DNA of 22,609 nt from positions 1 through 22,609 of the forward strand of contig DITG01000033.1 in assembly GCA_002422045.1 (NCBI GenBank), in the 5' to 3' direction. Each line of letters begins with the position of its first letter. The first letter of the stretch is position 1. The position numbers and the translations under genes were made by a program. Shown here one piece after another: positions 1 to 6,987 of this stretch. The notes under the pieces were generated by a model. It saw nothing but the letters and a program-made list of their open reading frames with translations. It made no database searches and had not been told where the DNA came from. The stretch comes from Acholeplasmataceae bacterium UBA6190 (GTDB taxonomy: Bacteria; Bacillota_I; Bacilli_A; Acholeplasmatales; Acholeplasmataceae).

Positions 1-1
1 T

Positions 2-3000
2 ACAGATCCTGAACTGGCAGCATTCTTAGCTGACCAGTTGGAAGGATATTATGCTCAAAAGGTTTTAAGACCAGGTGCATTCCATCTGTTACCGGATACT
101 TACCCGCCATATGAATATTCCATAGCATTTGAAGTGTTTGGCATGAATGCAGGTCTATATAACTTAACAACAGGTGCAATTTCAGCATTGATCGATGAAG
201 AAACCTTTATCGATATCAGAGCAACCATTACCGTTGGCGATGCGGTTGAAATCGTTGAATTCCAATTGCATGTTGTGCCCATTGAAACGCAGACGATTGC
301 ACAGTTCATCGCTGGAGAAGACGGAGATTTCTTCACCTTAAGAGTGATTGTCGTCCTTTCTAACTTTGGTGGTGACGGTCCTGCAATCGTTGCAGATGCA
401 ACCGGACATCTCTTTGTTGCGCCATTGAAGGGTTTTGTCATTGGTGATGAAGTCATCATCACAGGATACCGAGAAACACACGAAGGTATTGCCTTACTTT
501 GGGATGAAGGTACAACGTTATTGGTCGACGTTTTATCACACAACAGACCTAATCCTATGACGCTTCAAGTACATACGATTGACAGCTTTTTAGCACTCGA
601 TTTAGAAGATCGTACAAATTGGGGCATCTTTGTTGAGGTGGTTGGATATCTCAGATTCATCGATGATTCCTACATGCCACTGATCAGCGAACAGTTGGGT
701 TCTGGCGATTTCATCCCATTCTTCCCGATGTTCATGATGATCGATGAGGGTCAAGTCATCCAAATGATGAATCCTTTCGAATCACTCAGAATGATGGAAG
801 GACTCAGATTCAAACTCAAAGGATTCTTGATGCCTAACTTTGGTGCTGAAGGCAACGAACCAGACCGCATGCTCATCATCGCAAGAGAACAAGGTTTGGT
901 ACTGGATTACGTTACAGATCAAGAAAAGATTGATGCGTTGATAGATATTGGTACCTACCATCTTGAGATCAATCAAATCTTTAGACCTGGCCAGCAAATT
1001 GAATTGCCGACCAGTTTCCCACCACTTGGTGCGACCATGGTTTGGACATATGTCGGTGCAAGTACTCAGTTCATCAATCTGGTGACCATGGAGATTCTTG
1101 AAATCACTGAAGAAACACTATTCTTATTCCAAGTGGTCATCACGATTGGAGAACTTGAAGTCACACATGTATTCACACTGACTGCTCAACCTTACCCAAT
1201 ACTTTCTATTGACGAATTCTATCAGTTGGATGATGACGAATATGCCAAAGTCTTGGTCATCGTATTATACAAGACACCTTATGGCGATGTCATATTCCAA
1301 GACCGAGTCAGTTCATCTTATCTCTATGGAGAAGGTTATAACGATCTTCAGGTTGGTGATGAAGTCATCATCTTCACTCAAAAACGAGGATATGATGAAT
1401 TTGTGGTTGCAAACGGATATGCTTGGAATGCAAGCATCGAACAAGTGGCGGTGCTTCAGATGTTGCCTTTCACACCGACTGAAACAGAACTTCAAACACT
1501 TGCTAATCAATCAGTACTTGAAGTAAACCCGATGCACTATCATCTGGTGACAGGCAGACTGATTTACAGCAGTTGGGATTCAAACTATTATCTGACAGAT
1601 GGCTTGAACATCATCATGATTCAAACCTATGAAATGCAAATCAGGGACGCATTGAGTTTGAAAGTGGGACAAGATGTTCAACTGTCTTGTTTCAACTATG
1701 AATTTTACTATACAGCATATGGACCCAAATGGACATGCATCATGATTGAAGATGACATGACTGATGTAACACTGTCAGACATTGAACTCACTGAAATCAT
1801 GAAAGCATATCTCATGAATGAAATGGGACTACTCTATAAAGACGGATTGAGTTATCAATTTTCAACAACACATCCCATTTATGGCGGAACCTACAGTTTT
1901 GAACTTGATCCACTCAGTGCTTTGGATGCGACGCTCACGGGTAATCTCATCAGCTTTGCAGAAAATGATTTTCCAAATACTGTCTACATCCATGTGACAG
2001 CAAGTATCAATGGTTATGATCTGATCTTTACAGTTCATCTTGCAGTGATCGCCTATGATGATCCGATGGCAACGTATAACCCAGGATCGATGGGACCTTT
2101 GCCGATGGTCAGTGGCACGATGCCAATCAACACATTCGGTGGATTGAGAGTGGTCGAAATCGATCGCCATGATGACTGGTTTGGCGGAACTGATATGATC
2201 GTCGATCTGGAATTCCCATTTCCCTGGGAACTTGGTTATAATGAATTCAAATTACAATATTTTGATATCGTTGACCAGGCTTGGTATGATTTGATGTATT
2301 ATGGAAATCCTTTGATCACCACTTGGAACAACTTCAGTTTACAGATGGATACACCGATGACTGTCAGATTGATTTCTGATCAGGGTACAGTCTCAAACGC
2401 TGTCTCATTTGGATACACATCAGTAGAAACCTATTTTGCGGGATGGATGTTAGAGCAAAGCATGTTCTTGACAGGTATCATGAATCCATTTGTGGGTTGT
2501 GGTTTGAAACTTGAAAGTGTGACTGTCTACAATCGTGATGGCAATCCTGTTCAAGGCGGCATCAGCATTCAATGGTATAGAGTCAATCCTTATACATGGC
2601 AAGAAACACCAATACCAGGAGCTAATCAAGCGCTTTATGTCACGACACTTGCAGATGTTGGCTATATGATGATGGTCCAAGTGACTGGTGATGAAATCAA
2701 GGTGGGTGGCATGATGAGAATTTACACCAATGAAACCATCAATATTCTCAACAGAGGATATGTCACGAACATGACAAACATCGGATTTGATATTGGTTTT
2801 GATTATCTTGTCGATATCGATGATTTGGAAGAACTTCAGGTGTATAACGATTTTGGACAAATGCTTGAGATCATTTCGATATCAACAACAGCGTTACCGA
2901 ACGTATACCATGTCGAAGTTAACTTAATCGGACAAAGCGCGATTCAACTCCACCTCAATAACATGATTTGGACACTGTCAAGCAATCAAACGTATCATGA

Positions 3001-3034
3001 CATGATTGGTTTGTATATTTATTTGTTAGAATAA
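2..3034 (+). CDS. Large secreted/surface protein with alternating Ig-like and OB-fold-like repeats (5' end outside window)
   Basis: The reading frame is open from the first bases, so the N-terminus with any signal peptide is outside the window; the TTG at 38 is an internal codon, not a start. About 1,010 residues are visible. Three Ig-like segments recur roughly every 300 residues, near nucleotides 50-300, 950-1195 and 1840-2060. The first two share an RPG...LP.(S/T)(F/Y)PP pattern and all end in a (V/I)...F...L strand, as in atrophied bacterial Ig domains. Between them lie paired OB-fold-like segments with a V.V..(V/L).....(D/G)...(V/L)....L..GD(E/Q)V pattern, for example around nucleotides 330-510 and 1235-1420. 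After about nucleotide 2070 comes a non-repeated C-terminal part with one more beta-rich segment. There is no LPXTG motif and no C-terminal membrane helix, so anchoring must be N-terminal or absent. Function is not recognisable; adhesion, or binding of carbohydrate or nucleic acid, is possible. Followed by a terminator. Confidence 0.8.
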   Translation, partial: TDPELAAFLADQLEGYYAQKVLRPGAFHLLPDTYPPYEYSIAFEVFGMNAGLYNLTTGAISALIDEETFIDIRATITVGDAVEIVEFQLHVVPIETQTIAQFIAGEDGDFFTLRVIVVLSNFGGDGPAIVADATGHLFVAPLKGFVIGDEVIITGYRETHEGIALLWDEGTTLLVDVLSHNRPNPMTLQVHTIDSFLALDLEDRTNWGIFVEVVGYLRFIDDSYMPLISEQLGSGDFIPFFPMFMMIDEGQVIQMMNPFESLRMMEGLRFKLKGFLMPNFGAEGNEPDRMLIIAREQGLVLDYVTDQEKIDALIDIGTYHLEINQIFRPGQQIELPTSFPPLGATMVWTYVGASTQFINLVTMEILEITEETLFLFQVVITIGELEVTHVFTLTAQPYPILSIDEFYQLDDDEYAKVLVIVLYKTPYGDVIFQDRVSSSYLYGEGYNDLQVGDEVIIFTQKRGYDEFVVANGYAWNASIEQVAVLQMLPFTPTETELQTLANQSVLEVNPMHYHLVTGRLIYSSWDSNYYLTDGLNIIMIQTYEMQIRDALSLKVGQDVQLSCFNYEFYYTAYGPKWTCIMIEDDMTDVTLSDIELTEIMKAYLMNEMGLLYKDGLSYQFSTTHPIYGGTYSFELDPLSALDATLTGNLISFAENDFPNTVYIHVTASINGYDLIFTVHLAVIAYDDPMATYNPGSMGPLPMVSGTMPINTFGGLRVVEIDRHDDWFGGTDMIVDLEFPFPWELGYNEFKLQYFDIVDQAWYDLMYYGNPLITTWNNFSLQMDTPMTVRLISDQGTVSNAVSFGYTSVETYFAGWMLEQSMFLTGIMNPFVGCGLKLESVTVYNRDGNPVQGGISIQWYRVNPYTWQETPIPGANQALYVTTLADVGYMMMVQVTGDEIKVGGMMRIYTNETINILNRGYVTNMTNIGFDIGFDYLVDIDDLEELQVYNDFGQMLEIISISTTALPNVYHVEVNLIGQSAIQLHLNNMIWTLSSNQTYHDMIGLYIYLLE

Positions 3035-3045
3035 GTGACACCATC

Positions 3046-3078
3046 AAGGGCGAATTCCATGAGGATTCGCCCTTTTTT
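3046..3078 (+). terminator. Rho-independent terminator after the surface protein gene
   Basis: A 10-bp stem GGGCGAATTC / GGATTCGCCC (one T-G wobble) with a 5-base loop CATGA is followed by six T. It begins 12 bases after the TAA stop at 3032-3034. Confidence 0.93.
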
Positions 3079-3115
3079 ATGCATTTGTTTTCGTATTTTT
3101 TAAGAAAGGTTAAAT

Positions 3116-3143
3116 TTGAGATGAAAGTATGTTATCATATCAT
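3116..3143 (+). promoter_or_regulatory. Putative sigma-A promoter for the diguanylate cyclase gene
   Basis: TTGAGA (3116-3121) and TATCAT (3138-3143) are separated by 16 bases. They lie between the upstream terminator and the start codon at 3173, in an AT-rich stretch. Confidence 0.55.
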
Positions 3144-3172
3144 CGAAGAATCTATACAGTGCAGGTGAATCC

Positions 3173-4312
3173 ATGAATCAAACGAACCTTATATCCATCA
3201 TCATTTTATTGGTTATTTTGTTCAGTTTCAGAAAAAGTTATGGGGAAAATCAGAAGAGAAATCGCTTCTTTTTTATGTTGATTTGGACCAATATAGGTTT
3301 GCTCATTTTTGATACGTTGTTACTATTTTTTGGCACATCGATTGACGGTGTACAATCCCTGATTTACAAAGGTTTTGTACTCATTTATTTCCTTTTCCAA
3401 ATTCTGATTGTCATTTTATGGGGATTTTACATCGATTATCATCTGAATGGCAAAGTAACCGTCAATCCAGTGGTTAAGTTCATTGCAATACCTTCAGTAC
3501 TTGCCATGGTGACCATATCTGTGATGAGTTTATTTGGTAATTATCTATTCCATTTTGATGCAAACGGCATCTATCAGAGAGGATCATTATTTTGGGTGTT
3601 CCCTATCTTCAGTCTGCTCGTGTTTGCATTTACCGTCATCAAGATTTTAGAACATCAAAAGTCAATGCCAAAATCAGATTTATTCACATTGCTCATTTTT
3701 CCGATTGCACCCATGGTTGCGGCTTTCTTACAACTCATCGAGTCTCAATATCAACTCATCTGGCCCTCGATGACGGTTTCTATCCTGATCCTCTATGTCT
3801 ATGTTCAATCCAAGGTCTCTTCTACAGACCCTTTGACAGGTGTATACAACCGATTGGAATATGAGCATCGAATTGGTCAAATTTTGCACCAACGATCCAT
3901 CAGCAAGACAGTAGGTTCGATTTTGATCGATATTGATGACTTGAAAAAAATCAACGATGAAAATAGCCACAGTGCAGGTGACAGCGCGCTGCTTGAGATC
4001 GGTGGAATCTTGAGAAGAAGCGTCAGAAAAAATGATCAGGTCTTTAGAATTGGTGGCGATGAATTCTTTATCTTAGTCGATACCGACAATGAAGATATCT
4101 TGAAAGATATTATGGCACGAATCATTGATCAATTGAAATACGTCAATCAGTACCGTAAAGATATTCAACTCAATCTATCCTATGGATACGGTGTCTTCAT
4201 TCCCTCGAAATACGCGACATTCTATGATTTCTTCGATGAAATCGACAAAAAAATGTATCAGTATAAAATGGATTCAAAAAAAGATCAAATCGCAGCAGTA
4301 CAAGCAGGCTAA
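3173..4312 (+). CDS. Seven-helix membrane diguanylate cyclase (GGDEF)
   Basis: Predicted to make cyclic di-GMP from two GTP at the inner face of the membrane. Residues 1-215 contain about seven hydrophobic segments (near 5-18, 32-54, 63-91, 100-125, 137-159, 170-189 and 195-212), probably a sensor module of unknown ligand. A short linker leads to the GGDEF domain, which opens with the typical DPLTGVYNR. The active-site loop GGDEF is intact at 294-298 and the metal-binding DIDDLKKIND segment is present. An RxxD product-inhibition site (RKND, 285-288) sits the standard five residues upstream, so feedback control by c-di-GMP is expected. No EAL or HD-GYP domain is fused or adjacent. It is a single-gene unit: AGGTGA at 3163-3168 precedes the ATG, and a terminator overlaps the stop codon. 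Family and catalytic competence are clear; the signal sensed is unknown. Confidence 0.93.
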   Translation: MNQTNLISIIILLVILFSFRKSYGENQKRNRFFFMLIWTNIGLLIFDTLLLFFGTSIDGVQSLIYKGFVLIYFLFQILIVILWGFYIDYHLNGKVTVNPVVKFIAIPSVLAMVTISVMSLFGNYLFHFDANGIYQRGSLFWVFPIFSLLVFAFTVIKILEHQKSMPKSDLFTLLIFPIAPMVAAFLQLIESQYQLIWPSMTVSILILYVYVQSKVSSTDPLTGVYNRLEYEHRIGQILHQRSISKTVGSILIDIDDLKKINDENSHSAGDSALLEIGGILRRSVRKNDQVFRIGGDEFFILVDTDNEDILKDIMARIIDQLKYVNQYRKDIQLNLSYGYGVFIPSKYATFYDFFDEIDKKMYQYKMDSKKDQIAAVQAG

Positions 4313-4324
4313 TCGCCTGTTTTT
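4302..4324 (+). terminator. Terminator overlapping the diguanylate cyclase stop codon
   Basis: CAGGC (4305-4309) pairs with GCCTG (4315-4319) around a 5-base loop, flanked by AA on the left and five T (4320-4324) on the right. The TAA stop (4310-4312) lies in the loop, so the last codons form the 5' arm. Confidence 0.75.
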
Positions 4325-4356
4325 GCTTATTTATAGCATTATTCATAAACTTTACA

Positions 4357-4378
4357 GCATCATTTGACTATATGATGC
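4357..4378 (+). promoter_or_regulatory. Inverted repeat overlapping the feoAB promoter (candidate operator or second terminator)
   Basis: Perfect 7-base arms GCATCAT (4357-4363) and ATGATGC (4372-4378) flank 8 bases that contain the -35 box TTGACT of the feo promoter. A protein bound here would block RNA polymerase, which suits iron-dependent repression. A run of seven T also follows the right arm (after one A), so as RNA it could act as a second terminator for the upstream gene. It does not match a standard Fur box. Confidence 0.5.
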
Positions 4379-4391
4379 ATTTTTTTATAAT
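4364..4391 (+). promoter_or_regulatory. Sigma-A promoter of the feo operon
   Basis: TTGACT (4364-4369), a 16-base spacer, then a consensus TATAAT (4386-4391). The likely start of transcription is near 4398, leaving a leader of about 30 bases before feoA. Confidence 0.8.
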
Positions 4392-4426
4392 GGGATTAGA
4401 TAGTATCGGTTCAAGGAGTCTTGTAG

Positions 4427-4696
4427 ATGAAAAAACAACTCAAAAAATGCACAGTCGGTGACCATGTTTCATTATCAAACTTAAAAAAAGGACAGAAAGC
4501 CAAAGTCCTTTCTTTGACTGTCGAAGATCGTTCACTGAGAAGAAAATTATTAGATATGGGCATCACAGAGGGTGTTCAAATCAAAATTAAGAAAGTGGCA
4601 CCACTTGGAGATCCGATGGATATTGAACTCAGAGGGTATGAACTGTGTATCCGTAAATCTGATTTGGCCATGATTTTTGTCGAGGTGATTGCATGA
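4427..4696 (+). CDS. feoA: FeoA, ferrous iron transport protein A
   Basis: An 89-residue cytosolic protein with an SH3-like FeoA domain. Seen: L..L..G..A.V..L around residues 18-30, then RRKLLDMGI, a hydrophobic core and a closing RGYELCIRKSDLAMIFV, all typical of the family. In known systems FeoA works with the FeoB GTPase-permease for Fe(II) uptake, although its exact role is debated. AAGGAG at 4413-4418 lies 8 bases before the ATG. Its TGA stop overlaps the feoB start as ATGA (4693-4696), which indicates translational coupling. The 10 or so residues before the domain are lysine-rich, a modest N-terminal extension. Confidence 0.95.
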   Translation: MKKQLKKCTVGDHVSLSNLKKGQKAKVLSLTVEDRSLRRKLLDMGITEGVQIKIKKVAPLGDPMDIELRGYELCIRKSDLAMIFVEVIA

Positions 4697-6678
4697 GAAT
4701 CGCGCTCGTCGGTAATCAGAATTCAGGAAAAACGACATTATTCAATGTTTTGACAGGATCCAATCAAAAGGTTGGCAACTGGCCTGGGGTAACGATTGAA
4801 AGAAAAATCGGCATCATCCGAGGAACAGATCATGAATTGGTCGATTTGCCGGGGATCTATTCACTATCGCCATATAGTATCGAGGAAAATATTTCAAGAC
4901 GATTCTTATTCGAAGAACACGTCGATCTGATCTTAAATGTCATCGATTCGACATCGATAGAACGCAGTTTATACCTGACAACACAACTCCTTGAGCTAGA
5001 CATTCCAGTCATGATTGCACTCAACATGGCCGATATCGCGGATAAACGTGGCATCAAGATTGATTTGACGACATTGGAAAAGCGGTTGGATACGACCATC
5101 ATGTCCATATCTGCCCTCAAGAAAACCAATGTGTTCAATCTGATTCAGACCATCAAACAATCCGATTATCGTAAAAACCATTATAAACATATCTATGATC
5201 ATCATATTGAATCAGCCATTGAAAAATTGATGGATCAAGTCGATACACCACACAAGAGATTCATGTCAGTCAAACTGATAGAAAAAGATATGCTCTTCGA
5301 ACGTTATCAGACCACTGAAACAAACCTATGCATTGAAAACTTATCGGTCCAATATAAGCGAGACATGGAACAAGTCATTGCTGATGAAAGATATCGGTAC
5401 ATCGAGCAGATTCGTGATGAAGCAGTGACAGCAAGACTTGAACAAATGACCACGACAGATCGTTTGGATTCGATTTTTTTGAATCGATATCTGGCGATTC
5501 CGATTTTCATCGTGATCATGTTTACTGTCTATTATCTAGCAGCAGGACCTGTTGGAGGATGGACTGTTGAGATCGTTGATGGACTGATGACGCGTTTTGG
5601 CGACGGGATGTCAGGATTTCTGGTCAGTGTGGATGCATCGCCTTGGGCGGTGAGTCTCGTGGTCGATGGCTTGATTGCCGGAGTAGGTGCCATCATGAAC
5701 TTTTTGCCACAACTGATCATCTTGTTTCTATTGATATCCATCCTTGAAACAACAGGATATATGTCAAGAATCGCCTTTTTCCTCGATCGAGTCTTTCAAA
5801 AAGTAGGACTTTCCGGGAAATCCCTGATACCTTTTATTATAGGTAGCGGATGCAGTGTACCTGCCATCATGTCTGCAAGAACCATCAATGACGAAACCGA
5901 AAAGAAGATGACCATCTTACTCACGCCGTTCATCCCTTGCAGTGCAAAATTACCCATCATCACATTGTTTGCAGGATATTTCTTTCAAGATTATTCAGGA
6001 CTTGCCAGCGCATCTCTTTATTTCTTAGCCATCTTCATCATCTTGTTATCTGCATATTTGATGAAAAATATTCTTTTCAAAGGCAAAACATCCAGCTTCA
6101 TTTTAGAACTACCGGATTACAAACTACCGAATTTCACTTATGTTATCTATGATGTCTTATTAAAAGCTTGGGCATTCATTCAAAGAGCGGGCTCGGTCAT
6201 CCTGATGGCATCACTTGTGGTTTGGTTTCTGATCAGTTTTTCATGGAATTTTGTATACGGAATTCCAGCCGATGAAAGCATGCTCGCAAGTATTGGTAAT
6301 GCATTTTCTTGGATCTTTTATCCGATGCTCGGTGAGTTTTCCTGGGGAGCAACCGTCTCTGCATTCCAGGGACTCGTGGCCAAAGAACAAGTGGTTGCTT
6401 CCATGGCAATCATCGCAGGATACTCTGATGATACTTCAGAGGGATTATTGATCTTTGGAAGTTCAGCATTTGGCTTCTTTACGGCATCTTCAGCCTATGC
6501 ATTCATGGTATTCAATCTGTTTTCTGCACCATGTTTTGGTGCGATAGGCGCGATGAGACATGAACTTGGAACGACCAAACGGATGTGGAAAGCGGTCATC
6601 TTCCAAACAGGTATTGCTTGGATGTTAGGTGTGTTGGTTTTCCAGTTTGGGAGATTGCTTGAGGTGATTTTTCCATGA
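4693..6678 (+). CDS. feoB: FeoB, ferrous iron transporter (GTPase and membrane permease)
   Basis: Imports Fe(II) across the cytoplasmic membrane. The N-terminal G domain has all its motifs: G1 GNQNSGKTT (7-15), the switch Thr34 in WPGVT, G3 DLPG (51-54), G4 NMAD (111-114) and G5 SISALK (138-143). A helical GDI-like region follows to about residue 255. The membrane domain then carries the conserved gate segments SGCSVPAIMSART (from about 384) and PFIPCSAKLPI (about 411-421), the family's conserved Cys and Pro positions, and a KEQVVASM stretch near the C-terminus. At 661 residues it is at the short end of the family (E. coli 773) but no core part is missing. It overlaps feoA at its start and the small cysteine-rich gene at its end by 4 bases each, so the three genes form a tightly coupled operon. 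Confidence 0.97.
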   Translation: MRIALVGNQNSGKTTLFNVLTGSNQKVGNWPGVTIERKIGIIRGTDHELVDLPGIYSLSPYSIEENISRRFLFEEHVDLILNVIDSTSIERSLYLTTQLLELDIPVMIALNMADIADKRGIKIDLTTLEKRLDTTIMSISALKKTNVFNLIQTIKQSDYRKNHYKHIYDHHIESAIEKLMDQVDTPHKRFMSVKLIEKDMLFERYQTTETNLCIENLSVQYKRDMEQVIADERYRYIEQIRDEAVTARLEQMTTTDRLDSIFLNRYLAIPIFIVIMFTVYYLAAGPVGGWTVEIVDGLMTRFGDGMSGFLVSVDASPWAVSLVVDGLIAGVGAIMNFLPQLIILFLLISILETTGYMSRIAFFLDRVFQKVGLSGKSLIPFIIGSGCSVPAIMSARTINDETEKKMTILLTPFIPCSAKLPIITLFAGYFFQDYSGLASASLYFLAIFIILLSAYLMKNILFKGKTSSFILELPDYKLPNFTYVIYDVLLKAWAFIQRAGSVILMASLVVWFLISFSWNFVYGIPADESMLASIGNAFSWIFYPMLGEFSWGATVSAFQGLVAKEQVVASMAIIAGYSDDTSEGLLIFGSSAFGFFTASSAYAFMVFNLFSAPCFGAIGAMRHELGTTKRMWKAVIFQTGIAWMLGVLVFQFGRLLEVIFP

Positions 6679-6821
6679 CAATTGCCGATGTGATCATCCT
6701 TGTTTTGGTTGGATTAATGATCGTTGGATTTATCTATGTGAATCTTAGAAAAAAAGACCAAAATGTGTGTTCGAAATGTGCATATGCAAAATCATGCACA
6801 GATGAATGCTTAACTAAATAA
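6675..6821 (+). CDS. FeoB-associated small cysteine-rich membrane protein
   Basis: A 48-residue ORF whose ATG overlaps the feoB TGA as ATGA (6675-6678). One transmembrane helix covers about residues 4-22, followed by a basic stop-transfer segment LRKKDQN and a cytosolic-side tail with four cysteines at 32, 35, 41 and 45 (C-x2-C-x5-C-x3-C). This matches the layout of the FeoB-associated Cys-rich membrane protein family (Pfam FeoB_associated), which sits behind feoB in many Gram-positive bacteria. It may handle iron at the FeoB pore or take the place of FeoC; the biochemical role is not established. There is no separate ribosome site, so expression should depend on coupling to feoB. A terminator follows. 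Confidence 0.85.
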   Translation: MTIADVIILVLVGLMIVGFIYVNLRKKDQNVCSKCAYAKSCTDECLTK

Positions 6822-6832
6822 AACTTCAATAT

Positions 6833-6890
6833 AAAAAATCCTAAGAATGATATGTGTCTGTGAATACTCAATCTGTCTTAGGATTTTTTT
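6833..6890. terminator. Bidirectional terminator between the feo operon and xylR
   Basis: A 14-bp stem, AAAAAATCCTAAGA (6833-6846) with TCTTAGGATTTTTT (6876-6889), encloses a 29-base loop. A-rich on the left and T-rich on the right, it can end feo transcripts and the convergent xylR transcript. The large loop makes it somewhat atypical. Confidence 0.7.
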
Positions 6891-6935
6891 GATTTACAAT
6901 AAAAAAAATGAAATGATCAAAATGAAAAACGAGTA

Positions 6936-6964
6936 TTTACAAAACATAATTTAAGTGATAAACT
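6936..6964 (+). promoter_or_regulatory. Promoter P1, plus strand, pointing into xylR antisense
   Basis: TTTACA (6936-6941), a 17-base spacer, then TAAACT (6959-6964): the same boxes and spacing as the transporter promoter P2. It lies 24 bases past the 3' end of xylR and reads towards it. The next plus-strand gene is xylA, about 1.26 kb downstream. Confidence 0.5.
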
Positions 6965-6966
6965 AT
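6946..6966 (+). promoter_or_regulatory. Candidate XylR operator O1
   Basis: ATAATTTA (6946-6953), 5 bases, TAAACTAT (6959-6966): the palindrome seen at the transporter promoter with one mismatch in the left arm. It covers the spacer and -10 box of P1, a typical place for a repressor. Known XylR operators share the TAGTTT...AAACTA outline. Confidence 0.6.
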
Positions 6967-6969
6967 CAT

Positions 6970-6983
6970 TGAAAACGCTATCT
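6970..6983 (+). promoter_or_regulatory. Candidate cre site 1 (CcpA catabolite repression)
   Basis: TGAAAACGCTATCT fits the cre consensus TGWAANCGNTNWCA at every position but the last. It lies at about +1 of P1, where bound CcpA-HPr would block initiation, and ends 4 bases before the xylR stop codon. Confidence 0.65.
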
Positions 6984-6987
6984 GTTG

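Larger units (their letters stand above)
6925..6970 (+). repeat. Direct repeat, left copy (promoter/operator module P1)
   Basis: Forty-one of 46 bases match 11017-11062 in the same orientation, offset by exactly 4092 bases with no gaps. The repeat spans an A-tract, the -35 and -10 boxes and the palindrome. The two copies bracket xylR, xylA and xylB. Confidence 0.9.

Noticed and set aside
38..40. TTG at 38 as the start of the first gene
   Set aside because: The frame is open to the window edge and the repeat unit is already under way; no ribosome site precedes it.
100..543. Minus-strand ORF of 147 codons inside the surface protein gene
   Set aside because: It is a shadow of the plus-strand frame, has no ribosome site, and its product is low-complexity Ser/Thr/Pro-rich.
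1862..2860. Minus-strand ORFs (1862-2170, 2450-2860) inside the surface protein gene
   Set aside because: Opposite to a clearly coding frame, rich in His, Ile and Cys as usual for antisense frames; no start signals.
4427..6821. Possible horizontal transfer of the feo operon
   Set aside because: Codon use and ribosome sites look like those of the neighbours, and no mobile element or repeat flanks it.
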